In this document: piece after piece, positions 8,676-15,576 of the stretch
Layout: each line of letters begins with the position of its first letter
Position numbering within the stretch: the stretch's first letter is position 1
Source of the DNA: Clostridia bacterium
Lineage (GTDB): Bacteria > Bacillota > Clostridia > Oscillospirales > CAG-272
Assembly: GCA_017501245.1 (NCBI GenBank)
Contig: JAFVXI010000023.1
Coordinates: forward strand, 1-42,155
Length of the DNA stretch: 42,155 nt
Reading direction: 5' to 3'
Notes under the pieces: model-generated
What the model was told of the DNA's origin: nothing
The model's database searches: none
Seen by the model: only the letters and a program-made list of their open reading frames with translations
Made by a program: the position numbers and the translations under genes

Positions 8676-8787
8676 AAGCGACGGCGTCTGATATATACGC
8701 CATAGGCACACGGCTCCTTTGCTCGCACGTCGGTAGGCTCCGGCCATCACAAGAGGACGGAATAATAAATATAAGAGATGACAAAAA

Positions 8788-8828
8788 AACAAACAGAGCA
8801 GATGCAACTTGCATCTGCTCTATTTTGC
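8788..8828. terminator. Bidirectional terminator
   Basis: Twelve-bp stem AGAGCAGATGCA (8795-8806) / TGCATCTGCTCT (8810-8821), with an A-rich run on the left and TATTTTG on the right. It sits between convergent genes. Confidence 0.85.
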
Positions 8829-8892
8829 TCAAAGAGGGCGAAAATATCCTTCGATGTCGCCGTTTTGTAAACAACTATTCTCGAAAAACGCA

Positions 8893-9840
8893 CTACCTGT
8901 AATAATCACCGTTATAGCCGCCTGCGTTATAGCCGTCACGCTCGTTGTAGCTCTCGCCTCTGTCGTAGCCCGTGCCGTCGTCATTTTGGCCGCCATCTTT
9001 ACCCTTCCTTATGCGCTTTACGATGACGATGACGAGCGTCACGATAATAGCGATCAGCAGTAGGATGACCAGTATCTCCATAACTCCGATGCCCTTGCCG
9101 AACACCTTGGCGGCGTCGTCAACGACGATAGCCATGGTTATATTAGTAGATGAGCTGAAGCTCGCAAGAGCCGTGTTTACGGTGTCCTCGTTTATCTCAA
9201 GCTCGGTGTAGTTATAGATTATGCCCCTCGAGTGATCCTGCGCACCCGTGTCAATATAATAGGGGTCGCCCTTCGTCTTTACAGTTTCCTCAACCGTCCT
9301 TACCGCACTTGCAAGATTTGCCGCAAGCGAATACTTATAGTTGTCGGCAACCGAGGAGGAGAGAGCCCTGCCCAGGGTCGAGTATTCGCCCTCAAGCTCG
9401 TTTGCCACCGCATCGGTCAGATTATCTCCCATCCAGGCGATGGCGTAGTAGCCGTCGTGCTTCTCGTTGGTTAAAAAGACGACCAGCACCTTGTCCTCGT
9501 AGGTCCTCGACGATGGGTCAAACAGCTCGTCGTATCTCGCCGCCGTATAGTCCTGAAGGACCTCCTCGTCGTATCTTATATCGCCGTTCACAGCGCTCGA
9601 AACAGTCGCCGTTATCATAATTACGAGGAAGATGACCACGAAGCCGAGTATGATAAAGGGCGCAAGGAGCGCACCGAGACAGCCGCCTCCGTAGTATCTT
9701 CTCCTGCCAAAGAGCCAGAAGCCTCCGAAATGAGGTCCTCTCGGTCCTCTGTATCCGCCGCCGAAGCCGCCACCTCCTCTGAAGCCGCCTCCGCCAAAGC
9801 TACCGCCGCCGAAGCCGCCGCCACCTCTCGGTCCTGCCAT
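8893..9840 (-). CDS. Glycine-rich membrane protein with a TPM-like extracytoplasmic domain
   Basis: 315 residues. The first 50 residues are almost entirely Gly, Phe, Arg and Tyr (GGGGF repeats). A transmembrane helix follows (about 54-80), then a soluble domain (88-250) and a second helix (252-275) with a basic stop and a Gly/Tyr/Asp-rich tail. The soluble part, with VLVVFLTNE, GYYAIAWMGDN and a nearby YDELFD, resembles TPM/YgcG-type domains, which are usually extracytoplasmic; the assignment is by resemblance only. A low-complexity N-terminus ahead of the first helix is opposite to the usual TPM layout, where the Gly-rich tail is C-terminal. The ATG follows GAGG at 9 bp, and the promoter is near consensus. 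Function unknown; a role at the envelope is inferred from topology. Confidence 0.8.
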   Translation of the reverse strand: MAGPRGGGGFGGGSFGGGGFRGGGGFGGGYRGPRGPHFGGFWLFGRRRYYGGGCLGALLAPFIILGFVVIFLVIMITATVSSAVNGDIRYDEEVLQDYTAARYDELFDPSSRTYEDKVLVVFLTNEKHDGYYAIAWMGDNLTDAVANELEGEYSTLGRALSSSVADNYKYSLAANLASAVRTVEETVKTKGDPYYIDTGAQDHSRGIIYNYTELEINEDTVNTALASFSSSTNITMAIVVDDAAKVFGKGIGVMEILVILLLIAIIVTLVIVIVKRIRKGKDGGQNDDGTGYDRGESYNERDGYNAGGYNGDYYR

Positions 9841-9871
9841 TCGTTTTTCCTCGCTTTCTTTCTTTTTATTT

Positions 9872-9901
9872 ATTATACCCCCCGTAGCAGGGGTTTGTCA
9901 A
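9872..9901 (-). promoter_or_regulatory. Promoter for the glycine-rich membrane protein
   Basis: On the minus strand: consensus TTGACA (9901-9896), 18-bp spacer, TATAAT (9877-9872), 31 bp from the start codon. Confidence 0.8.
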
Positions 9902-9979
9902 ATGGCGCAGGTCAAATTTAATAAAAAGTTATAAGATCAATAGCACAAAGCTTCTTTCTCCGTGCATTTTCGCTCGGAT

Positions 9980-10023
9980 AAAAAAGCGGGCTTGGCGCCC
10001 TGAAACGGGTCTTACCCAAGCCC
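9980..10023 (-). terminator. Terminator after the NhaC-family carrier
   Basis: Outer stem GGGCTTGG (9988-9995) / CCAAGCCC (10016-10023) enclosing a smaller CCC/GGG helix. On the minus strand it is followed by CG and six T (9985-9980). Confidence 0.8.
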
Positions 10024-10058
10024 ACCCAAGAGGTAGCTATATAAAATTGATCTTCCTA

Positions 10059-11641
10059 TCAGCCCTTCTGTGCCTTTTTCTTGTTTCTGAACCAGATGAA
10101 GGCGTAGAACGCCGCCATAAGCGCAAGGCCCGTTCCGAGCGTGACGAGAGCAGAGAGGCCGTAGCCAAGTCCTGTGCTTACCACCGCACCTGCGATAAGA
10201 TAAGCCACGAAGGATATAGCGGCGCAAACGGTAGCGTAGGGAAGCTGGGTTTTTACGTGGTCGATGTGGTTGCACTGTGCGCCCGAGCTCGCCATAATGG
10301 TGGTGTCCGAGATGGGAGAAACGTGGTCGCCGTATACCGCACCCGCAAGGATCGCCGAGATAACGAGGATAACGCCCGGCTCAAGCGATGTTCCGAGAAT
10401 GGAGGTGGCAACGGGGATGAGAATGCCGAAGGTGCCCCACGAGGTTCCCGTAGCGAAGCTGATAGCGCACGCCGCAAGGAAGAAGATAGCGGGGAAGAGC
10501 ATCGTCGCAAGTCCGCTCTCTGCGAGCGCCTGCATATTCTCCTCGACGAAGCCCTGAGCGTCAAGATATCCGCCCTTAGAGCCCATAACTCCCGAGAGCG
10601 TCCAAGCGAAAACGAGGATGAGAATTGCAGGAACCATCGACTTGAAGCCCGAGGTCAGGCTCTTCATGCATTCGCCAAATGACATAGCCTTAGATGCGAT
10701 AAAGACAACAAATGTTATGATTAAGGCGATAACCGAGCCAACTCCGAGCGAAAGACCCGCATCGCAGTTGGAGAACGCCTCGATAATGTTCGATGACTGA
10801 AGAGTGCTGTCCATAGCCCCGGTGTCCCAGTTGTAGAAGAAGCCGTTGTAGATCATAGAGCCGATGCAGCAGGCGATGAGGATGACGATGGGAGCGATCA
10901 GCTGCCAGACCCTTCCGCCCTCCTTTACCTCGGTGGAGATGTCCTCGCTCGGCAGATCGGTCTCTCCTGCGAGCAGGTCGCCCGTCTCGTCTGCTATCTG
11001 CTGGTTTTTCTTCATCTTGCCGAAGTCTAGCCCGAGGAGGGTGACGCAAAGCATAGAAACGATCGTGAGGATAGCGTAGAGGTTGAAGGGGATGGTCATA
11101 ATAAAGGTGATGATCGCATTTTCCCCATCGAGGAAGCCGCTGACGGCAGCCGCCCAGGAGGAGATGGGTCGATGATGCATACGGGCGCCGCAGTCGAGTC
11201 GATTATGTAGGCGAGCTTCGAGCGGGAGATACCCCTCTTGTCGGTGACGGGTCTCATGACCGAGCCGACGGTAAGGCAGTTAAAGTAGTCGTCAACGAAG
11301 ATGAGGCAGCCGAGTGCGATGGTTGCGAGCAGCGTTCCCTTCTTCGAGGTGATCTTCTCCGCCGCCCACTCTCCGTAGGCACGGGTGGCACCCGTTGCGG
11401 AAAGAATGACTGCAAACACGCCAAGCACGACGAGGAATACGAGGATGCCGCCGTTCTCACCGAGCTTCTCTGCGATCAGCATGATAATATCCGAAAACGC
11501 ATTCAGGATATTGCCCTCTGCAAAGAGGAGGGCTCCGACGAATATACCCGCAAACAGCGAGGGGTATACCTGCTTCGTCACCAGTGCAAGCACGATGGCA
11601 ACGAGCGCGGGCAGGAATGCCCATAAGGTTGCTTCAAACAT
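10059..11641 (-). pseudogene. NhaC-family Na+/H+ (probable lysine) antiporter, single-base frameshift
   Basis: A polytopic membrane carrier split into two overlapping frames. The N-terminal frame (11641 down to about 11170) runs 157 residues to ...STAAPVCII and then turns into nonsense. The C-terminal frame continues as PISSWAAAVSGF... for about 370 residues to the stop at 10059. The span is 1583 bp, one short of the 1584 needed for 527 codons plus stop. One extra C in the CCC run at 11166-11168 (minus sense) restores a continuous DPISSW reading. No slippery heptamer is present, so programmed -1 frameshifting is unlikely; a real deletion or a sequencing error remain. The gene sits behind a lysine riboswitch, and NhaC-type carriers under that element are predicted lysine transporters (often called LysW). 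Ribosome binding site AAAGGA before ATG 11641. Confidence 0.88.
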
Positions 11642-11686
11642 AAAAAGGTCCTTTCGGTAATAAGTAATCAGGATAGCATGCTCATC

Positions 11687-11718
11687 AAAAAAGAAAACGC
11701 CATGACACCAGTCATGGC
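11687..11718 (-). terminator. Riboswitch-controlled terminator
   Basis: Minus-strand stem GCCATGAC (11718-11711) / GTCATGGC (11706-11699) with loop TGGT, followed by GTTTTCTTTTTT. It lies between the lysine aptamer and the ribosome binding site, where a transcription-attenuating expression platform belongs. Confidence 0.85.
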
Positions 11719-11736
11719 ACGGTCAAAAAAGACTCG

Positions 11737-11903
11737 GCATGAATAGCGCTCCACGAAAACGTGACAGCCGAATGCATATTCTGCAAGCGGCCAACCTCTG
11801 CCCCCGGGAAGAAGGGGAAAAGATTTCGGCGACAGCTCCTTTCGCACAGGGCGTCTCCCCGCCCACTTTGTGCTACTCTTAGATATCGCGCCTCTATCCT
11901 GTG
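11737..11903 (-). ncRNA. Lysine riboswitch (L box) aptamer
   Basis: Read on the minus strand this 5' leader carries the conserved blocks of the lysine aptamer in order: GGATAGAGGCGCG, AAGAGTA, GCGAAAGGAGC, GTCGCCGAAA, CAGAGGTTGG, TTCGGCTGTCACG and GGAGCGCTATT, closing P1 by pairing GATAG with CTATT. Length is about 165 nt, usual for the class. A hairpin with a T tract follows before the carrier gene, so high lysine should terminate transcription. I know the class by these core blocks; covariation was not computed. Confidence 0.93.
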
Positions 11904-11908
11904 CGACT

Positions 11909-11937
11909 ATTCTAGCATATATCGTGTTAAAAATCAA
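11909..11937 (-). promoter_or_regulatory. Promoter of the riboswitch-carrier transcript
   Basis: On the minus strand: TTGATT (11937-11932), 17-bp spacer, extended -10 TGCTAGAAT with TAGAAT at 11914-11909. The predicted start near 11902 lies just before the aptamer. Confidence 0.7.
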
Positions 11938-12133
11938 TAGCTATTTAGCTTTTATTTTCCTTTCTTCGTTTTTCCTCACTTTCGCCGCCCCGCCTGCCGC
12001 ACCCCGGCTTATATTTTTCTTGCGTGGTGTATACCGCACCGCGGCTCGTATTATTATCCGCACCGCCCCGCCTGCCGCCGACAGCTTCCTGCGGATACGC
12101 ACAGACGTACGGTAGCTACTCCCATTCTCCCTC

Positions 12134-12162
12134 TTGCAAAAACCGCACGGATGGTATATAAT
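12134..12162 (+). promoter_or_regulatory. Promoter for the HAD phosphatase
   Basis: TTGCAA (12134-12139), 17-bp spacer, TATAAT (12157-12162), 31 bp upstream of the start codon. Confidence 0.8.
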
Positions 12163-12193
12163 ATAATGGAAGAAATGACCAAAGGAAGATTAT

Positions 12194-12862
12194 ATGGATA
12201 AGAAAAGATACGACGTCGTAGCCTTTGACCTCGACGGCACGCTCTCCGACCCTGCAAAGGGGCTTGTCGAGGGCTTCGTTTACGCCTTTCGCAAGATGGG
12301 GGTAGACTTTGGCGAGCGTGATTCGCTGCGCAGATTTATAGGCCCTCCCCTGATCGAAACCTGGATGCCCGAGTTTGGCTTCAGCTTTGAGGAGGCGGAG
12401 CGTGCCGTCTTGCTCTTCCGTGAGTATTACAATATCTACGGCTGGTGGGATAACAAGATCTATCCCGGCATAAGGGAGCTGCTCTCCGAGCTTAAGGAGA
12501 GGGGCAAGAGGATAGTCCTCACCACCTCCAAGCCCGAGGACACCGCCCTCGACATCCTCGAGCTTTTCGACATCAGAAAATATTTCGACTTCGTAGGCGG
12601 TGCCAGCTCGCATAAAACGAGGGAGCGCAAGAGCGAGGTCATAGAGTACGTCCTCTCGGAGATAGGCGTGGGAGACAGCCCCGAGGAGAGGGCGGCGTGC
12701 ATCCTCGTCGGCGACAGGGTCTACGATGCGCACGGCGCTGCCGAATGCGGCATCGACTCCATCGGCGTCCTCTGGGGTCACGGCTCCGAGGAGGAGATCG
12801 CCGAGAGCGGCTTCACCTACATGGCAAGAAACGCCGCCGCCGTCCTCGAGATCGTCTGCTGA
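12194..12862 (+). CDS. HAD-superfamily phosphatase, phosphoglycolate phosphatase-like
   Basis: 222 residues, a soluble phosphohydrolase. All four HAD motifs are visible: FDLDGT with nucleophile Asp12 and acid Asp14, TTS at 110-112, Lys146 in the third motif, and GDRVYD with Asp174 and Asp178. The helical cap between residues 20 and 90 is the C1 type of Gph/PpaX-like enzymes, which act on small phosphate esters such as phosphoglycolate or pyrophosphate. The exact substrate cannot be decided. AAGGAAG lies 8 bp before the ATG. The small lipoprotein gene follows 75 bp downstream on the same strand with no terminator between, so they may share a transcript. Confidence 0.9.
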   Translation: MDKKRYDVVAFDLDGTLSDPAKGLVEGFVYAFRKMGVDFGERDSLRRFIGPPLIETWMPEFGFSFEEAERAVLLFREYYNIYGWWDNKIYPGIRELLSELKERGKRIVLTTSKPEDTALDILELFDIRKYFDFVGGASSHKTRERKSEVIEYVLSEIGVGDSPEERAACILVGDRVYDAHGAAECGIDSIGVLWGHGSEEEIAESGFTYMARNAAAVLEIVC

Positions 12863-12936
12863 CGCACTTGTTGCGTTATATTTTCATTTATCAAACCGAC
12901 TGACAAGTTGGCGCTAAGCGCTGTGAGGTACAAAAT

Positions 12937-13362
12937 ATGAAAACTATTATTTGCAAAACTATCGCTATATTAACGGTTTTATGCCTTGGTCTTGGCCTCT
13001 GTGCTTGCTCGGTGATGATCAGCTCGTATAGCGCAACCGTTATGACGAGGGAGAATAGCTCGGATCACTTCTATATGAGCTTTGGCTCTATGAGGGGCAG
13101 GGTCGTCACCAAGATGATCCACACGGGTGACCAGGACGGAGCCTTCGTTTGCACGGCGTCGCTCGATGAGGGCGAGATAAGAGTTTATTACCTCACAGCT
13201 CTCTCGGATGCCGAGCAGCCGCTTTTCACCCTGAAGGGCGGCGAGAGCATTTACGGCGAGCGCCTCGGCTATCTCACTAACGGTGAGGACCCTCACCTCG
13301 TCGTCGAAACCGTTGGCGGCTCGGCAAAGGGCGCAAGGATAACGGTGGATATCGTCCATTGA
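12937..13362 (+). CDS. Small lipoprotein of unknown function
   Basis: 141 residues. Lipoprotein signal peptide with core ILTVLCLGLGLCAC; Cys24 follows Leu21-Cys22-Ala23 and should be the lipidated residue, placing the protein on the outer face of the membrane. The mature part has no motif I recognise; it is predicted to be mostly beta-rich (GRVVTKMIH, GAFVCTASL, EIRVYYLTAL) and may be a small beta-sandwich. GTGAGG precedes the ATG. It may be cotranscribed with the HAD phosphatase upstream and ends at a shared bidirectional terminator. Confidence 0.8.
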   Translation: MKTIICKTIAILTVLCLGLGLCACSVMISSYSATVMTRENSSDHFYMSFGSMRGRVVTKMIHTGDQDGAFVCTASLDEGEIRVYYLTALSDAEQPLFTLKGGESIYGERLGYLTNGEDPHLVVETVGGSAKGARITVDIVH

Positions 13363-13392
13363 CGCCAAAACAAAAACACAAGTCTTTATATT

Positions 13393-13453
13393 AAAAAAGC
13401 CGACCCTATGCGTGCTATCCTTAGCGGAGAACATGCGCACGGTCGGCTTTTTT
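13393..13453. terminator. Bidirectional long-loop terminator
   Basis: Perfect 13-bp stem AAAAAAGCCGACC (13393-13405) / GGTCGGCTTTTTT (13441-13453) around a 35-nt loop, between the convergent lipoprotein and tspO genes. The loop is longer than usual for a terminator. Confidence 0.75.
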
Positions 13454-13465
13454 ATTTCGATCTCC

Positions 13466-13948
13466 TCAGTTCAAAACGTAAACGCCGAGGTTGAGATACG
13501 CCGCAAAAAGCAGCCAGAGTATATATGGGATCTGCAAGAGCGCCGCAGGCGGATAAACCCGACGGTAGCTGACGGCGGTTGCTATAACCGAAGCCGCAAG
13601 CGCCAACAGCCACACGAAGGCAAGGAGGAAGGCGCCGAGATTAAAGAAGATTATACTCCAGAAAAAGTTCAGGCCGAGGCTGATGGCGTAGTTGCGCAGA
13701 CCAACCACCGCCGCCTCGCAGTCAAGCCGCCTCTCCCATATCATCCCCGAGCTGATCCCCATAAGCAGGTAAAGTATAGACCAAGCGATGGGAAAAACTA
13801 TCGCAGGGGGAGATAAGGGCGGCTTCGTTATAGTGGAGTAAAGCTCCATCCCCTCTCTCGACAGCAGTGCCGAGAGCGCCCCGACGCCGAGCGGTATCGC
13901 TATCGCTATAACGTAGGTAATTATCCGATCTTTAGTCTTTTCGTTCAT
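13466..13948 (-). CDS. tspO: TspO/MBR family membrane protein
   Basis: 160 residues from ATG 13948, five predicted membrane helices. TspO proteins bind porphyrins and related ligands; their bacterial role is mostly regulatory or stress-linked. Family signatures: KPPLSPP at the start of helix 2, FPIAWSILYLLMGIS, and NFFWSIIFF in helix 4. The frame is open upstream to 14077, but that extension is low-quality Arg/Ala sequence. ATG 13948 has GAGG 9 bp upstream, giving the usual family length, whereas the ATG at 13954 is only 3 bp from it. Confidence 0.88.
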   Translation of the reverse strand: MNEKTKDRIITYVIAIAIPLGVGALSALLSREGMELYSTITKPPLSPPAIVFPIAWSILYLLMGISSGMIWERRLDCEAAVVGLRNYAISLGLNFFWSIIFFNLGAFLLAFVWLLALAASVIATAVSYRRVYPPAALLQIPYILWLLFAAYLNLGVYVLN

Positions 13949-14150
13949 TATCATATACCTCGCAAGCATTTTCTGCTTTATCCTATGCGCCGCACAAGCC
14001 CGATATGCCACGCCGCCCCACGGTGAGCCGAGGCGCTCGGTGGTATTCCGTGCCACCGCCCGAGCCGCCGTCGCCATGCGCCTTGCCCCGGCCGCCTTTG
14101 CGCTCCCGTCCGTCGTCTTTTCTTGTCGGTTGGAGAAAGAGGAGCCCTCT

Positions 14151-14585
14151 TTAAAGATAATCCCTCATTTTTCTCCCGAGCTCGTCCTCCATCGAGATGA
14201 GCTTTTTTGCTATATCCTTGGCTCTTTCCTCCGCCGCCTCGTATTCGTTGAGGTAGCCCGAGAGGGATTTTATACCCATCGAGCAGCCGTCGGTTATCAG
14301 GTCGGCGATGCTTCTGTCCGAGGGGTGTAGGCCGAGCTTCATTGCGCACTTCATCTTCGACATCCCCGTCGCCATCAGGGAGGGCGCCTTTCCCTCGTCG
14401 CCGTAGCCTCTCAGCATCCTGTCGCATTCGTCCGCCAGCCTTGCATGCTCGCTCTTCGACGAGGAGAGCGTTTCCTTCAGCCTGTCCGAGGTCGCATAGG
14501 GAAGAACGTCGTCTATGCTCGATATCCCCATTCTTATCCCCGAGTCGCATTCGCGTAGTAGGCGCACCGTGTCCTTTTCTATCAT
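14151..14585 (-). CDS. Helical-bundle protein of unknown function (ferritin-like fold suspected)
   Basis: 144 residues from ATG 14585, which follows a strong AAGGAGG at 4-5 bp; upstream in-frame codons are not supported. The protein is all-helical and charged, with heptad-like segments: VRLLRECDSGIRMGISSID, LKETLSSSKSEHARLADECDRML, SDRSIADLITDGCSMGIKSL, AAEERAKDIAKKLISMEDEL. This layout resembles the four-helix DUF2383/ferritin-like proteins of clostridia, but I do not see a metal ExxH pair, so metal binding is not claimed. It is divergent from the pseudouridine synthase gene and 202 bp upstream of tspO on the same strand. Confidence 0.8.
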   Translation of the reverse strand: MIEKDTVRLLRECDSGIRMGISSIDDVLPYATSDRLKETLSSSKSEHARLADECDRMLRGYGDEGKAPSLMATGMSKMKCAMKLGLHPSDRSIADLITDGCSMGIKSLSGYLNEYEAAEERAKDIAKKLISMEDELGRKMRDYL

Positions 14586-14682
14586 ATATCCTCCTTTTTC
14601 GTGGCTTTTTGTTTTAGGATTGCCAAACCTCCGGGCTTTTATACCGAGAGGGAAAAAAGCTCCTTTAATTTTGAATATGCCC

Positions 14683-14711
14683 TTTACAAAGGGCGGGATA
14701 TGTGGTAAAAT
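14683..14711 (+). promoter_or_regulatory. Promoter for the RsuA-family gene
   Basis: TTTACA (14683-14688), 17-bp spacer, TAAAAT (14706-14711), about 50 bp before the GTG start. Confidence 0.65.
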
Positions 14712-14761
14712 ACTAAACGGCGAAAGTTGGCAAAAATCAAAAAAGAGCGGAGGCTTTGGGC

Positions 14762-15469
14762 GTGAGGATAGATAAATTTCTTTCTGAAATGGGAATTGCA
14801 TCCCGCTCCGAGGCTCGCTCTGCCGCATCCCGAGGCGGCGTGCTTATCGACGGCGTGCCCGTCAAGGACCTCTCGAAGCATATCGACCCCGAGAGGGTCA
14901 GCGTCAGCTACCTCGGAAGGAGGATAGATTATAACCGCTTCGTCTACGTTATGCTCAACAAGCCCGAGGGCTACGTCAGCGCCACGGAGGATTCAAGCCT
15001 GCCGGTGGTAACCGATCTTTTGCCCGACGAGCTTCAAAAAAGAGAGCTTTTCCCCGTTGGGCGCTTGGACAGAGACACCGTCGGCATGATGATACTCACA
15101 AACGACGGTCACCTTGCGCACGACGTGCTTTCCCCTCGCCATCACGTAAAGAAGGTTTATTTCTTCACCGCCGCCGAGCCTATGGCGGAGGGCGTGGAGG
15201 AGTATTTCAAAAACGGAGTTACCCTGAGGGACGGCTACGAGTGCAAGAAGGCAGAGATCAGCCTCTCTGAGGACAGGCTCTCGGGATATATCACCCTCAC
15301 GGAGGGGAAATATCATCAGATCAAAAGGATGGTCGCCGCCTCGGGCAACCGTGTCACCTCGCTTGAGCGTGTCAGCTTTGCGGACATAGCTCTTGACCCC
15401 TCGCTTGATAGAGGCGAGTGGAGATATCTCACAGAGGAGGAGATCGGGCTGCTGAGAAGCGGGGAGTAA
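14762..15469 (+). CDS. rsuA: RsuA-family rRNA pseudouridine synthase
   Basis: 235 residues. Converts a specific uridine of small-subunit rRNA (U516 in E. coli) to pseudouridine. An N-terminal S4 RNA-binding domain (about 1-60, MRIDKFLSEMGIASRSEA) is followed by the synthase domain, with KPEGYVSA and the catalytic motif GRLDRDTVGM, where Asp103 is the nucleophile. KYHQIKRMVAASGNRV near 190 is also typical. The start is GTG 14762: GGAGG ends 8 bp upstream, while the TTG at 14756 would be only 2 bp away. RsuA and RluB/E/F relatives share these motifs, so the target uridine is inferred from closest resemblance. Confidence 0.9.
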   Translation: MRIDKFLSEMGIASRSEARSAASRGGVLIDGVPVKDLSKHIDPERVSVSYLGRRIDYNRFVYVMLNKPEGYVSATEDSSLPVVTDLLPDELQKRELFPVGRLDRDTVGMMILTNDGHLAHDVLSPRHHVKKVYFFTAAEPMAEGVEEYFKNGVTLRDGYECKKAEISLSEDRLSGYITLTEGKYHQIKRMVAASGNRVTSLERVSFADIALDPSLDRGEWRYLTEEEIGLLRSGE

Positions 15470-15576
15470 TTCCCGAATAGAGCGCACCAAACGCCGCACG
15501 TCTACGAGCGAGGCAAGTCCGCCTCAGCACCCCAGGAGCGGCACACCTACCGTAATTTAGCAAAAGGAGAACATAG

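Noticed and set aside
10059-11641. Programmed -1 frameshift in the NhaC gene
   Set aside because: No slippery heptamer at the junction, and family members are encoded in one frame; a one-base deletion explains the data.
11668-11937. Minus-strand 89-residue open frame
   Set aside because: It lies entirely on the lysine riboswitch, its terminator and promoter; no ribosome binding site.
13949-14077. N-terminal extension of TspO
   Set aside because: Arg/Ala-rich, non-homologous stretch; ATG 13948 has GAGG at good spacing and gives the family length.
14586-14828. N-terminal extension of the helical-bundle protein
   Set aside because: It overlaps the RsuA-gene promoter and start; AAGGAGG lies directly before ATG 14585.
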